Below are positions 33,885 through 43,910 of a stretch of DNA of 64,000 nt, piece after piece (positions within the stretch are counted from its first letter, which is position 1; each line of letters begins with the position of its first letter). The notes under the pieces are model-generated. The model was not told the DNA's origin. It saw nothing but the letters and a program-made list of their open reading frames with translations, and did not search any database. Position numbers and translations under genes: made by a program. The DNA is from Toxorhynchites rutilus septentrionalis (lineage: Eukaryota; Arthropoda; Insecta; Diptera; Culicidae), in the NCBI RefSeq assembly GCF_029784135.1, contig NC_073746.1:516136-580135 (forward strand), read 5' to 3'.

Positions 33885-33945
33885 CTAACGGAATCCTACG
33901 TCAACTATGCCGTCGTGTCTTGGACACAACTCTCCTGTGACTTTT
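33885..33945 (+). repeat. R3 motif block shared with the tandem duplication
   Basis: AATCCTACGTCAACTATGCC followed by GTCGTGTCTTGGACACAACT resembles 3193-3235 and 4472-4520 (AGTCCTACGTTAACAATGCG, TCGTGTCTTGGACACTAC). The AATCCTACGTCA end is the inverse of the TGACGTAGGATT head at 33022, so R1 and R3 may be opposite ends of one element family. Confidence 0.5.
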
Positions 33946-34262
33946 TTTGCATCAGAAATCATGTTTTCGTTCCTCTTTATATGGACGTAAAAATAAGATT
34001 GCGTACGCGGGCAATTTCGTTACTAGGGGATTAGAAATGTGGATTGAAGTCAGTTAAAGAAAGAGGCAGACTTTTGTATTCATTAATCGAGTCAGATAAA
34101 AAAACCACTGACTGGACTAGTCATCCTCGTTAGTCAACGCTAGTCAGTTCATTTTCTAGTCACTTTTTGCTGTGGGCAACTGACGAAGCAGTTCTAGTCG
34201 AAGCGAAGCTTCTGAGAGTAGAGTCGGTCTTCATTATTCACCTTCGAAGATTTCGGGCCCTG

Positions 34263-34330
34263 GTCTAAAATACCAATCGATTGCCTTATTGCTTGGTCGA
34301 CTTTGGTCGCACTCTCTTCCCGAATGATTA
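34263..34330 (+). pseudogene. continuation of the Tc1-like pseudogene beyond the hAT insertion
   Basis: After the 8-bp duplication the frame reads WSKIPIDCL when joined to the sequence before 26360. This is typical of the C-terminal W-K-IP region of Tc1 transposases. The remainder decays quickly. Confidence 0.55.
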
Positions 34331-34718
34331 CACGATATGATAGATGATAACAGCTGTCAGGCGGTGTCTGGTAGTTCGCTGCATGTGTCCGAGTGATTAG
34401 TCATAAAGTCGGTGTATTGGTCAGCGACGTCGGGTTGGCGATTCAGGGGGACTCTCAGTTGACGAGAAATGGCGTCGAGTCTCCGAGTTGGACTCTACCC
34501 TTCACTTTAAAGAAGTAGTAGGAGTAGTCGTTCGTTATGGAACGTCTGGTAGATTTTTTTTTGTAGCGAGCATAGGTTGATGACTATCCAATCCCCGATA
34601 TTGGCAGTGGTGCCTTGACCGATTTTTAAAACGACTCCGTCACAAAACAACATTCGCTCCTAGAATGCAGCAGATCTAGTACTTCATAGTGTCGATCGGA
34701 ATGGTCTGAATGACTTGT
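34331..34718. other. no gene recognised
   Basis: Spacer between the nest and the next hAT-like element, without coding or structural signals that I recognise. Confidence 0.4.
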
Positions 34719-34726
34719 AGTGCGAG
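34719..34726. repeat. 8-bp target duplication, left copy
   Basis: AGTGCGAG, identical to 35687-35694. Confidence 0.85.
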
Positions 34727-34763
34727 CAGAGATGCCAGGTTTGAAGACATGTCTTCATTTTGA

Positions 34764-34776
34764 AGACATTTTACTT
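34764..34776. repeat. 13-bp target duplication of SINE S3, left copy
   Basis: AGACATTTTACTT, identical to 34927-34939; it overlaps the T run of the tail. Confidence 0.85.
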
Positions 34777-34926
34777 TTTTTTTTTCTGTATTATAGTGAC
34801 TTTCAACTCATTTGGCTGGTTCGTCACTTTAACTTCCATTTTTGGAAGAATGTCGGGAGTGAGAATTGAACTCGTGACCTTTAGCGTGAGAGGCATGGAT
34901 GTTACCACTACGCCAGATCGGCTCCG
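34777..34926 (-). mobile_element. tRNA-derived SINE (family S3), 150 bp
   Basis: On the minus strand the 5' end reads GGAGCCGATCTGGCGTAGTG, followed by GTAACATCC (A-box region TGGCGTAGTGGT). GGTCACGAGTTCAATTCTC (B box) comes 30-odd bp later and an A-rich tail abuts the left target copy. A 13-bp target duplication flanks it. It may be a Feilai-type SINE, but I name it only by structure. Confidence 0.88.
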
Positions 34927-34939
34927 AGACATTTTACTT
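34927..34939. repeat. 13-bp target duplication of SINE S3, right copy
   Basis: AGACATTTTACTT, identical to 34764-34776. Confidence 0.85.
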
Positions 34940-35686
34940 ACTGTGAAGATGTTTGATTTTGTGAAGACATTATGAAATATGTGAAGACATTTCAGTGTGA
35001 TAGTGTATGTGAATTTTTGAGATATATTTTTCCATAAACTGCAGGGCTTTTGTGTTAGTGTCATTCGTACACTTTTTTGCCAGTGTCACTTGTATACTTC
35101 TGATCTCAGTAATCTATAGAGACTTTTGCTTGGGTTTTCTTAGTTTTTAACTAGCAATAATCGCACTTCGATAAACCTCATTGGTTACGATATCGTCACT
35201 GTGCAAAGCTAGTTTCTTCAAACTTTTCATAAAAAGCATAAAATCCACATGTATATAGAATAAATTCAACAACAAAGTGACTACTTCAAATTCTGGTTAC
35301 ACACCTTTGCAATAACTAGTTTTTATGGATACGGTTTGAGTTACAACCAAAACTTTAAAGCTGAATTTAACACATTGAGTTATCACAGTTCCGTTTTTAT
35401 GGAAAATATCCACTCATTTAACGGTATATCATTTCTCAACTCATAAAATTTAGTAAGCAGTTGCGGAGTATATTTTTAGTTCAATTTATTGAAATAAACT
35501 TCAAAACCTCAAGGCAAGTTTAATGAAATTCACTATATAGCAATTCCAATTAGAATAAACATTGAAAAAGCTATCAAACTATGTTCAAAAGTGAGTTATT
35601 AATTTTAGTTTCTTTCGATATGAATGTGCAGACATTTGAAGACATTTTGTCGTGAAGACATTTGGAAGAATCATCTGGCATCCCTG

Positions 35687-35694
35687 AGTGCGAG
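35687..35694. repeat. 8-bp target duplication of hAT-like element, right copy
   Basis: AGTGCGAG, identical to 34719-34726. Confidence 0.85.
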
Positions 35695-36319
35695 ACAACA
35701 GCGCAGTTTTGAACTATTGATACAATATTTTATGGCTAATTAATAAAAAACATCTCTCGTAGATCTTTAATCTTTCGAATAATGTTATTTTCATACCATT
35801 TCGTTCATCCGATAAACAAATATTAACTCACAAAACCTTCTACTTCGAACGTAATTCTCTCGTTTTCGAGACTATGAATTTACACCCCAGGACAGAAATG
35901 AATGATGTATTATGAGGTAATAATAAACATAAAAAAAACAAAAAGGATTCTATAATATAGACTTTTATTAGTTTATTATTAGTTATTATTAGTTTTGTTA
36001 GTCCATACCATTAGTAACGGTTACCTTCATTCAAAATCATGATTTTTTTTAATATAGTATACTTGTCATGGTCATGGGTGTCACCCCTCTAAAGGTGACA
36101 CCTGGGGAGGACCGAAAAGCTTAACCTACTGCAATCTATAACTCGAAATTTCCAACTTTACGACTTGGTCCCCTCTGATTTGACATCGACCAATTGACTG
36201 GTTGATGTTGCTAGCAAGGTTTTTTGTGTGCATTCCTTCGATTTGACATATATGTTGTTTTTTTAATTTGATATTTAATTCTAAAAAAAAATGTTAGTGT
36301 AATTTGGCAAACATTTAAT
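35695..36319. other. no gene recognised
   Basis: AT-rich. A local stem AAAGGTGACACCTGG lies near 36093, and TTAGTTATTATTAG repeats occur near 35970. No gene is supported. Confidence 0.4.
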
Positions 36320-36360
36320 ACCCTGAACAACCAAGTTACTATGTCTTGGTTGTTCAGGGT
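36320..36360. repeat. perfect 16-bp inverted repeat (head-to-head mariner-like termini)
   Basis: ACCCTGAACAACCAAG (36320-36335) and its exact inverse (36345-36360) are separated by 9 bp. The similarity extends outward (TTTAAT on the left, GTTAAA on the right), so each arm is a terminus of about 22 bp. The right arm leads into the mariner pseudogene. The left arm points the other way and could be the end of a second, lost copy. Confidence 0.8.
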
Positions 36361-37290
36361 GTTAAAAATGACGAATTTCGTTCCGAATGAAGAGCATTTG
36401 CGGCATTTGTAACATTAGCTACTTTTGTGTTTTCATTTGAAGAAAAATATGGTCGAAGCACATCGTTCGTTTGTGGAAGGTTATGGTGAGCATGCTGCAG
36501 TAGTGAAAACATGTGAGAGATGGTTTCGACAATTCAATAGTGATTATTTTGATATGAATAACAATGACCATCCTGGCGCAGCAAAACGTTTTGAAGACGA
36601 TAAATTGCAGAAGTTTTTGGATGCAGACCCAATCTAAACACAACCAAACCCAACAAAAATTTGCAGGAACACTGAATGTGTCCAGAACAGCAATTGGACA
36701 TCGTTTGAAAGTCATGGAGAAGATGCAGAAGCTCTTCACATATTGAGCGAATGGCGAATGGAGCATCGCGAAACCATTCGTGAAATGCTCCTTCACCGGT
36801 TTCAAAAGAAGTCAGTTTTGCATTGTATTCGCGACGAAAAAGAGATTTACTTCAAGAACCCTACGCGCGAAAAAATAATGGCTTTCCCTGCAAAGCCAAA
36901 TCGTTTCGGCCGAAAGACGGTGCACTATATGTGATGGGAACAAGAGGATATGGTGAACCACGAGCTACTAAAACCGGATGAAATGGTCAATAGAAATCGC
37001 TTCTGACAACAAATTGTAAATTGAAACTTATCAAGACACACCTGGAAAACGTTGTTACTCCCGTCGTATTTTCCAGACTTGGCTCCGTCAGATTATCATC
37101 TTTTTTCTTCAAAGGGACATGTCGGGGGATGTCGAAAAATGGGCCGGCGAATAGTTTTCGTCGAAACAAAAAAAAAGTTTTATTCGAACGTAATTTACAA
37201 TTTAATTGATAAATGAGTGAAATGTTTGGAATCAAACAGGGATTACCACGATTGTAAATATTTTGAGAATTGTGTGTTTGCTTCATCGAA
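36345..37290 (+). pseudogene. mariner (DD34D) element relic
   Basis: The translated pieces match mariner transposase order. They are HRSFVEGYGEHAAVVKTCER with WFRQFNSDYFDMNN (N-terminal helix-turn-helix), a stop at 36636, HCIRDEKEIYFKNPTREK (first aspartate block, normally VTGDEKW), and WEQEDMVNHELLKPDEMVN. After a deletion that removes the HDNARPH second aspartate block comes FPDLAPSDYHLFSSKGHVGG (third aspartate intact). Stops and frameshifts are numerous. The right terminal repeat was not found. Confidence 0.82.
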
Positions 37291-37565
37291 ATAACCAGAC
37301 AACTTCAACTCGCAGTATCTGGTAAACATATGAGCAAAAATATGATTCCATTGTAAAGAGACCCGGTTCAGTCTCGTTGGACTACCAAGCTGCTAGCTCT
37401 AATTAGTTTCATCCTACAATCCTAGTAGAGTCGGAAAATAAATCAAACATGATTAAAAAAACTCATCTCAGCGCAACAATAAAATATTTATGTCCTTCCA
37501 TTCTATTTCTTGCTAAATTTATGGCCCTTAGTTACCCCAAATATTTTAACTACACTCTTTTGCAG
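37291..37565. other. no gene recognised
   Basis: AT-rich spacer. Its right end (CTACACTCTTTTGCAG) looks like a 3' splice site. Confidence 0.35.
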
Positions 37566-37786
37566 ACTGGCCGGAAAAATTGTGGGGCATCATTCTCCCC
37601 AGTCTGCGCACCAAGCCGAGACCTCATTCCTCCCGGAACGATGGTAAATGGAAGCCTTACCGGCAGCAGCCCAGCTCGTATACACGAGTCGCTTCTCCTG
37701 AATCCAGCCAACCGCTTTTCCCATCAGATACCGTCGCACCGCATATTGGTTCACTTGCCCTATCTCAATTCGGGCGAAAGATGAAA
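37566..37786 (+). CDS. possible internal exon of an unidentified host gene
   Basis: A strong-looking acceptor (pyrimidine tract then TTTTGCAG, ending 37565) opens a 221-nt stretch with an uninterrupted frame. It reads WPEKLWGIILPSLRTKPRPH and continues through KPYRQQPSSYTRVAS to LSQFGRKMK. It ends at ATGAAA/GTGAGT, a good donor at 37787. The frame remains open to 37918 without splicing. I do not recognise the protein. Other frames are also open nearby in this GC-richer patch, which weakens the case. Confidence 0.27.
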
Positions 37787-40700
37787 GTGAGTGAGATGAA
37801 ATTTCTTTTTATCCTCCCATCCCGGGGAACTGAGCGGACTGGATGCTTTCTCACACCCTGTCGCGGACGAGTGCTTCGTTTTCCGTCCTCGGATGCTCAG
37901 GCGAGAAGTGAAGGCTAGAGTACAATCGTACAGAAAATGACCAACAAAAAATTAAGATTTGCAACACCACCCTTGTGTGCCACCGTCCCATCGGCCAGAG
38001 AAATGACCATGGCAGTTGGACGAAAAGGATCCCTCGTCCATTTTGCGCCCACTCGCACAAATCCTCCCACTCCTGGTCCGAAAATACCCTCGGTATCCTT
38101 GGCAACGGAAGCTGGACTGGACACGAGGCTGTGCAAACTCATGCTGCTATGTTTGGAGTGCCGGACTTTGGTGTGTGGAAAAAGGCAACGCAGGAACAGC
38201 TTCTGAACTCAATTGGTACATAGCTAGATCTGCGAGGAGGGCAATATATATCCATATAGTTGCACAATACACACCTAAATAGAAATACAGCATCATCTTC
38301 GTGGCGGAGAGCACCGCCGAGAGAAAGAGAAAATATGTTGTAAAAAGAGAGAGAAGGAGAGGTTATAACTATTGATAAATTTGATACATTCTTCTGCTGG
38401 GGAGCGTAGGTGTGTGCGAATGTGAACAAGAACGTTGAAATCTGAAGGCGGGAAGGGAAGAAGCTTATGACGATGGTCAGCAAAAATATGTGTATGTAGC
38501 CAACGAGCAGTGCCCGGATGGGTTCGGGTGTGGATTCTTGCGGGGGTGTATTCCTCTTGGGTAGCTCACCCGTTTCTAGGATGGCCTGGTGTGATTTAAT
38601 GCTCACTTATGATAACGGCCAGGGATGAGTTTGGGGCAGTCGTGCCGCAGTAAAAGGACGCTCGTATACATATATGAATATTTGTATTACTTTTATTGCG
38701 GCTTTCATATAAGTTCTTCTCTGCTGGCTTGGATTCTTTTGTTATGAAACAATATTCTTCGAACATAGGAGATGGCAATCGTATGTGTGTGCAGATGCAG
38801 ATGGAATCGATTTTGGGGTCGAATAAGGGGGCAGAAAGGGATTCTGCTCGGCATCGAAACAATCCCAAAGAGTTAATCCGTAAGGTGGGCAATAAATATT
38901 TTATTCACTCGGAATTGTAGTATTGCTTCCATGAAATAGGTGCGGAGCATGAGTTATAGTCATTCGAGGATAGAGAGCTGTGGTTCTGTTGGGGATGAGT
39001 AAAAAGTTTATTCATTTCCTGTCGAAAATCAATTTGAGAAATTTGAAATGTTTATTGGTGAAACTTTGGGCTGATATCCAGAAGGAAGTTTGGTACAGAT
39101 TTAGAATATGTTCAACACAACTTTTCCCTCGGTAAAAACAGAGATACTGCCGGCATTGTACAGATGATATAGGAATTCATTTCGATTAATTTAAATAAAT
39201 TCAGAACCCAAATAAAGCGCAATTGTACTAACACAAATAAATGTCTTATATTTTATAAAAACAAAAATAAATTTAATTGAATGAGATTAAATGAATTTTA
39301 GTTTGGGCATATATTTTCGCTTCCGCTATCGTATTGCTCCATGCTTGATCCATCAATATGTAATCTACGCTTTTTTGGTGGTGCACACAGAACAATTGCA
39401 CTGCATTTGGGTAAGCGTTGGTCGCGGGTATGTCGGAAGCTGCGAAACACGCGGGGTCGAGTACGCATCAGGCGCGCTCCAAGCTAACACAAACACAATT
39501 TATGACACACACACATAAACATATATGTACGACGGGACGGACCCAAACACGTAGTATATTTTTCATCTATCATTCAACATGTTGATGCTGAAATGGGCAT
39601 TTGTGCAAAATTGAAAAATAGGTCTACCCACAAATCACCCACAACGAACGGTCACCAAGTGGAACGAGATGTACGATATGAAAATCATGTTAGCATTGTC
39701 ACTATTGGAATGAAACTATGTATGTGATTAAAACTATTAACCCGAATTTCACTTTATATAGAGTGAAATTTGTCCTTACAAATCCGTCAACAAACATTTT
39801 ATATGTTTGCCCCAGAATGGCAAGCAATTGAAGAGAGCGTATTTTTTGGGAAGAAATATCAATAACTGTGATTTTCGAAGATATTTTTTGTCTTGGAGTA
39901 AATTAAAATTGAAATCATGAGTTTTTGAGTGAAAACTCATCAATAACTTTGAGTAGGACTAAGATATTGACAAATTCTGCATCGCAAAATGTAGGTAATG
40001 ATAAGCTCTACAAGTTGTCGGAAGACAATTTTGATGTAGAATGTTAAATATAAAAGTACTTTGAGTGGAGTTGAGATATTAACTAGCTCTGCATCGCAAA
40101 ACGTTTGTATTAATAAGCTCTGAAAGTCTTTCTAAGACAGTCTGTATGCAGAATTTAAAAATAAAAGTTAGAAAAAAGGCGCTATATCGGTTATTTCATA
40201 AGAGATAGAAAAAAAACTTTGTTCTACAAAGATGTTTCAAATAAATGGGACTACAACATTGTCAACTATGTTAACCTCTATCTATAAGATAAGAGTTATA
40301 TTTTTTATTTCATCGACAATTTTGGTCACCCTATTTTTGATAACATGAAAATGAGTGCTTTATCATATGTAACAACTTTGTCGAAGACAGTTTTTGTCTA
40401 GAGAATAACTGTCGAGCTCTAAATGCTAATTTCAGCTTAAATGCATCTCCCGAATCATTGTGCATTGGCCATTGGATAAGGCCAACATTGCTCGACAAGA
40501 CCAATTATGTCGTATAAAGAGATACTCCAATAAGCAAGAACCATTGACTTGTAGCATGTAGCAAGTTGAATAGATGGAATTCCGCCTTAAGACACCGTCA
40601 CCGTCACCTGACACTGTCGATTTGCACAAGCCACTTTCGAGGTGAATATTTCACCAAAAAATCATTCGTCATAGACAGAAATTCAGGGTTGACCACTATA

Positions 40701-42435
40701 ATTTTAAAAAATCAGGAATTATTATTGCTTTCTACAATCTTTTGTCATCTTTCACGCAGCTTAAAAATTCTACCCTCTCAGAACATGTGTTCGTTTTCTC
40801 ATAGTTTTTATGCTGCTCATAGAGTCGAGGTTTTCGCCGTTGAGAGTATTTTGAAGAGATGTTTAATCGTTTATTTTATTTTACAAAAAACCAAAAACAA
40901 CATCACTACAGTGAATTGCAGAGAAATAAATATTCAGTATTTATTTGAATTTATCATCCACACTTACCATGAAATTCACCATATGAGGAAAGCATATCAG
41001 CAGTGGATGAATTCTTGACGTTATTTGAATCGCTTATGGACAAATTCCATGCCAACTCGACTGGCCATCTCAGATTGCAGTGAAACGTTATGGGTAATGG
41101 GAAACATTGGAAAATATTTTATATTATCAGAAATCTTCGAAAAGAGAGGGTAAAATTTCCAAAATTTGCCAATTTTCTTTGTTTTTTTACAGAAAATTGT
41201 AACTCAAAAACTCTAATATCTACAAAATTCTGGTCAAGATTTAAATTCATTTTTCTCAAAAGCGTGTTTTTTTTAAATTCTGAAAAAATCTTCCGATATA
41301 TGATTGACTTGTTGAAAATAATATCTTTTTCAGAATAAAAAAAAACATATTTTTGAGAAAAAGGAATTTTAATTTTCATAATTCAATGAATTAAAAAAAA
41401 CATTTTTTGATATTTTCCAATGAAAACTTAGATAATTTTCTACATTTCATTTTCTAACCAACATTCAGTAGGTTTTATAGTTTTTAAGTATTTTTTTTTG
41501 AAATTTTGAGTTCTTTTAATTTTTTTCCGAAAAATGTTAACTAAAAAACGATAAGATCTACAAAATGTTGGTAACAGAATGAAATGTAGGAAATTTGTGG
41601 TTTCCCATTGTCTGCTCTCTGCCACCACATCAAGAAACCATGCTAATCTTATATTTTACCCAATCAAGTATCAGTTTATGCTTTTCCTAAACGAAGTTTG
41701 ATGTACAGTTCTGAATCATATTTCGGACACTTTGTTCTAATATGTTGAAATGCTTATTGCACTGATGATATACCTATCAAATTAATATCACAATTGCTTC
41801 TTTAGAGCAATCCCTTGGTTTCACTATCATTTCATATGAGAACTACATTTGAATTATAATATAATCGGCAAGAATCCGACAACACTACTCATTATCGTTT
41901 GTGTTTGACATTTGCTTAGCGTGAGCACGTAGAATTTACCCGTTCATCAATATTTAAATTTCTCCCGTGTTTCATCAGTTCACATCATCGTTATCAGGTT
42001 ACTGTGATTGCTTGGTAAGCGTTTCGCAGTTGACTATAAAATAAAATCAAGTGTAACATAATTTTCGCCCAAAAAATTACAGAATGAAGTGTTCGAAAAT
42101 TAAATTCAATCTGTCCGAAATTCGATTTAGTGTCCGAAGTTTGATTCGCGAATGAAGCGAATAATCATTTTAAAAGCATTTTATTCGATGATTTTTTTAT
42201 GTTTTCAATCAAATAGGTACCAAAGTAGAAAGCTTAAAAGCATATTGAACTAATTTATTAAAAATATCAACCAAATAACACCTGTGCATAAAGTTTAGTT
42301 CTGTTTTCTGCATAATATGCCTTAAACGTCGGAAATATGATTTCGAACGGTATAGTGAACCTGTTCATGAATCAATACGGTGCTCCTATGAGTAACAGAT
42401 AACGGTACTCAGTGTCAAACAAAGTAGTCACACAC
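37787..42435. other. no gene recognised; long unannotated stretch
   Basis: 37937-38282 is open in three forward frames at once and I cannot choose between them. 39900-40180 contains two imperfect copies of a block beginning TTGAGTAGGACTAAGATATT and TTGAGTGGAGTTGAGATATT, about 110 bp apart, each followed by GCATCGCAAAA. 41050-41640 is extremely AT-rich with repeated TCTACAAAAT-type motifs. None is assigned to a gene. Confidence 0.45.
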
Positions 42436-42448
42436 AAGACAATGCACA
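42436..42448. repeat. 13-bp target duplication of SINE S2, left copy
   Basis: AAGACAATGCACA, identical to 42941-42953. Confidence 0.9.
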
Positions 42449-42940
42449 TGGGGGGCCTCCGTAGCCACATTGGTTGCGCGTTTGTTTAGTAAGCGATCGA
42501 TCGTGAGTTCGAAACTCAGGGCCCTCATTGACCATCTTTGTGTTGTTACAGAATAGCTACGTCCACGCAACAATCATCAGCGATGGAGATCGATCCACGG
42601 TCGAAATATGATCGATTCATCCATACAACTGCTCTGCTCTGCAAGACACATCGGGCTGCTGTTCTATAAATAACTCAACAATGATCAATCAACTGTCTCC
42701 GCTGTCCGGTCTAGCTGGATAATGGAAGAACAGATAGAAAACTCTTACGCCTAAATGGCTGCTACTGTGTAAATGTGTACCATATGGAATGGTATAGAAG
42801 GGAATACTCTAACGCTGAAAAATGGCAACTGTGTAATGTGCTAATTATAAATATGATAAATATGTGACGTGTACACGAATAAAATTCGGCTCTGTTACAG
42901 CTAAAATGCCAATGAGCCTAAAATAAATAAAAGGGACAAA
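42449..42940 (+). mobile_element. tRNA-derived SINE (family S2), 492 bp
   Basis: The 5' end GGCCTCCGTAGCCACATTGG followed by TTGCGCG is tRNA-like (A-box position). GTGAGTTCGAAACTC near 42504 is a B-box match (GTTCGAAAC core). The body is unusually long for a SINE, and the tail is AAATAAATAAAAGGGACAAA. A perfect 13-bp target duplication defines both ends. A second, minus-strand copy lies at 53846-54098. Confidence 0.9.
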
Positions 42941-42953
42941 AAGACAATGCACA
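42941..42953. repeat. 13-bp target duplication of SINE S2, right copy
   Basis: AAGACAATGCACA, identical to 42436-42448. Confidence 0.9.
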
Positions 42954-43679
42954 GTGCGTTGAATGCATAGGAATGCGGGACAAAAATTATAACACCAGAA
43001 TTTAGCCATTGTAACACTTTGGGGTGATGGAAAAGATTGTTCATAAGTATCATAACTACTATTTTTATAAATGTCTCATGTTATTTTAATAATCGCATAA
43101 GTGTCTCAAGCGACAAAATCTTTTTTATGTAAAAACATTACAATAGAAAACATTGTTAAGTTAGTTAATTTAATATTTATTAATTCATATATATACTAAT
43201 TTATTTATATAGCTCACAAAAAAAATTAAACAATCTTTTTTTTCATAATCTTGCACATCAAGGAAAAATAATTTCGACCAGTACGACACCCATGCCCAAA
43301 TTTAATACGACTACAAAGGGTTAATCCTTTTTGAATATTTCAAGCATGCAAAGTTGCTTAAATGACCAATATCTTAGCACCCTCAACGTTTCTCTGCAAT
43401 CTGAGATGATGCTGCCAACTCTTATCTTAAGACGATCGTCAATGAATGTATGGAAAAAAGTAACTCTCGAATTTTCAAATGGGGCTTGAGTTCATTTACT
43501 AGTGTCGCATAAATGAACTCCGAATGAACTAATTATTTTGCACAGGGTGTATTATCGTGCAAATGCACATTTCGCAGCAAGTTCCGTATGAAAAATCGAT
43601 ATGACTATTTTCATCGGTACCCTAAATCATACGTTTTGCCTCGTATTCCGTAAGAAGTCCCAGTGAGTCGATTTTTGAG
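42954..43679. other. no gene recognised; AT-rich
   Basis: AT-rich DNA with TTAATTTAATATTTATTAATT-like low complexity near 43155-43200. No gene is supported. Confidence 0.4.
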
Positions 43680-43910
43680 AAAAAAAAATTTCCGAGTTAA
43701 CAGTCTCGAAGATTCATTCAATTCGAAGAGATTCGCCTTCAATTTTTTTTTTGAAAACCCCAAACTCATGTGGTTTATCGGTTTTCCAGAAACTCAAATT
43801 TTGACGGCTGTGCGACACTAATAGGTGAAGTCCGTGGGAATCAACATATTTAAGAAAGTCCTGTTTGAAAATTCGAGATGGCCTTTTTCATTGGCTTATA
43901 CATATATTCA
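43680..43910 (+). repeat. dispersed repeat R2, copy 2
   Basis: Shares CTGTGCGACACTAATAGGTG, GGGAATCAACATATTTAAGA and AGTCCTGTTTGAAAATTCGA in order with 22060-22350. Non-coding. Confidence 0.65.

Larger units (their letters stand above)
26360..34262. mobile_element. hAT-like element (middle layer of nest), 7.9 kb including the LINE
   Basis: It begins CAGGGCTCTGCATAG and ends CGAAATTC-type sequence with GGGCCCTG, giving short inverted ends (CAGGGCYC) inside a perfect 8-bp direct repeat. That combination is diagnostic for the hAT superfamily. Removing the 6.14-kb LINE and its extra target copy leaves about 1.75 kb with no transposase. Both subterminal regions are dense in AGTCA/TGACT motifs (26373-26500 and 34105-34200), as in hAT subterminal binding sites. 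The repeat R1 copy at 33015-33380 lies inside it and may be part of the element or another insertion. Confidence 0.82.
34727..35686. mobile_element. hAT-like non-autonomous element, 960 bp, containing a SINE
   Basis: The left end CAGAGATGCCAGGT and inverted right end (CAGGGATGCCAGAT on the other strand) match at 12 of 14 bases, inside a perfect 8-bp direct repeat. The motif GAAGACATTT recurs near both ends (34743, 34762, 34966, 34984, 35636, 35654), as expected of hAT subterminal repeats. No transposase is encoded. About 150 bp plus a 13-bp target copy are a SINE insertion, so the element itself is about 0.8 kb. Confidence 0.88.

Noticed and set aside
37937..38282. Open frames in three forward frames and one reverse frame
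   Set aside because: Simultaneous openness in all frames points to base composition rather than a gene. No frame shows a recognisable domain, so none is annotated as coding.
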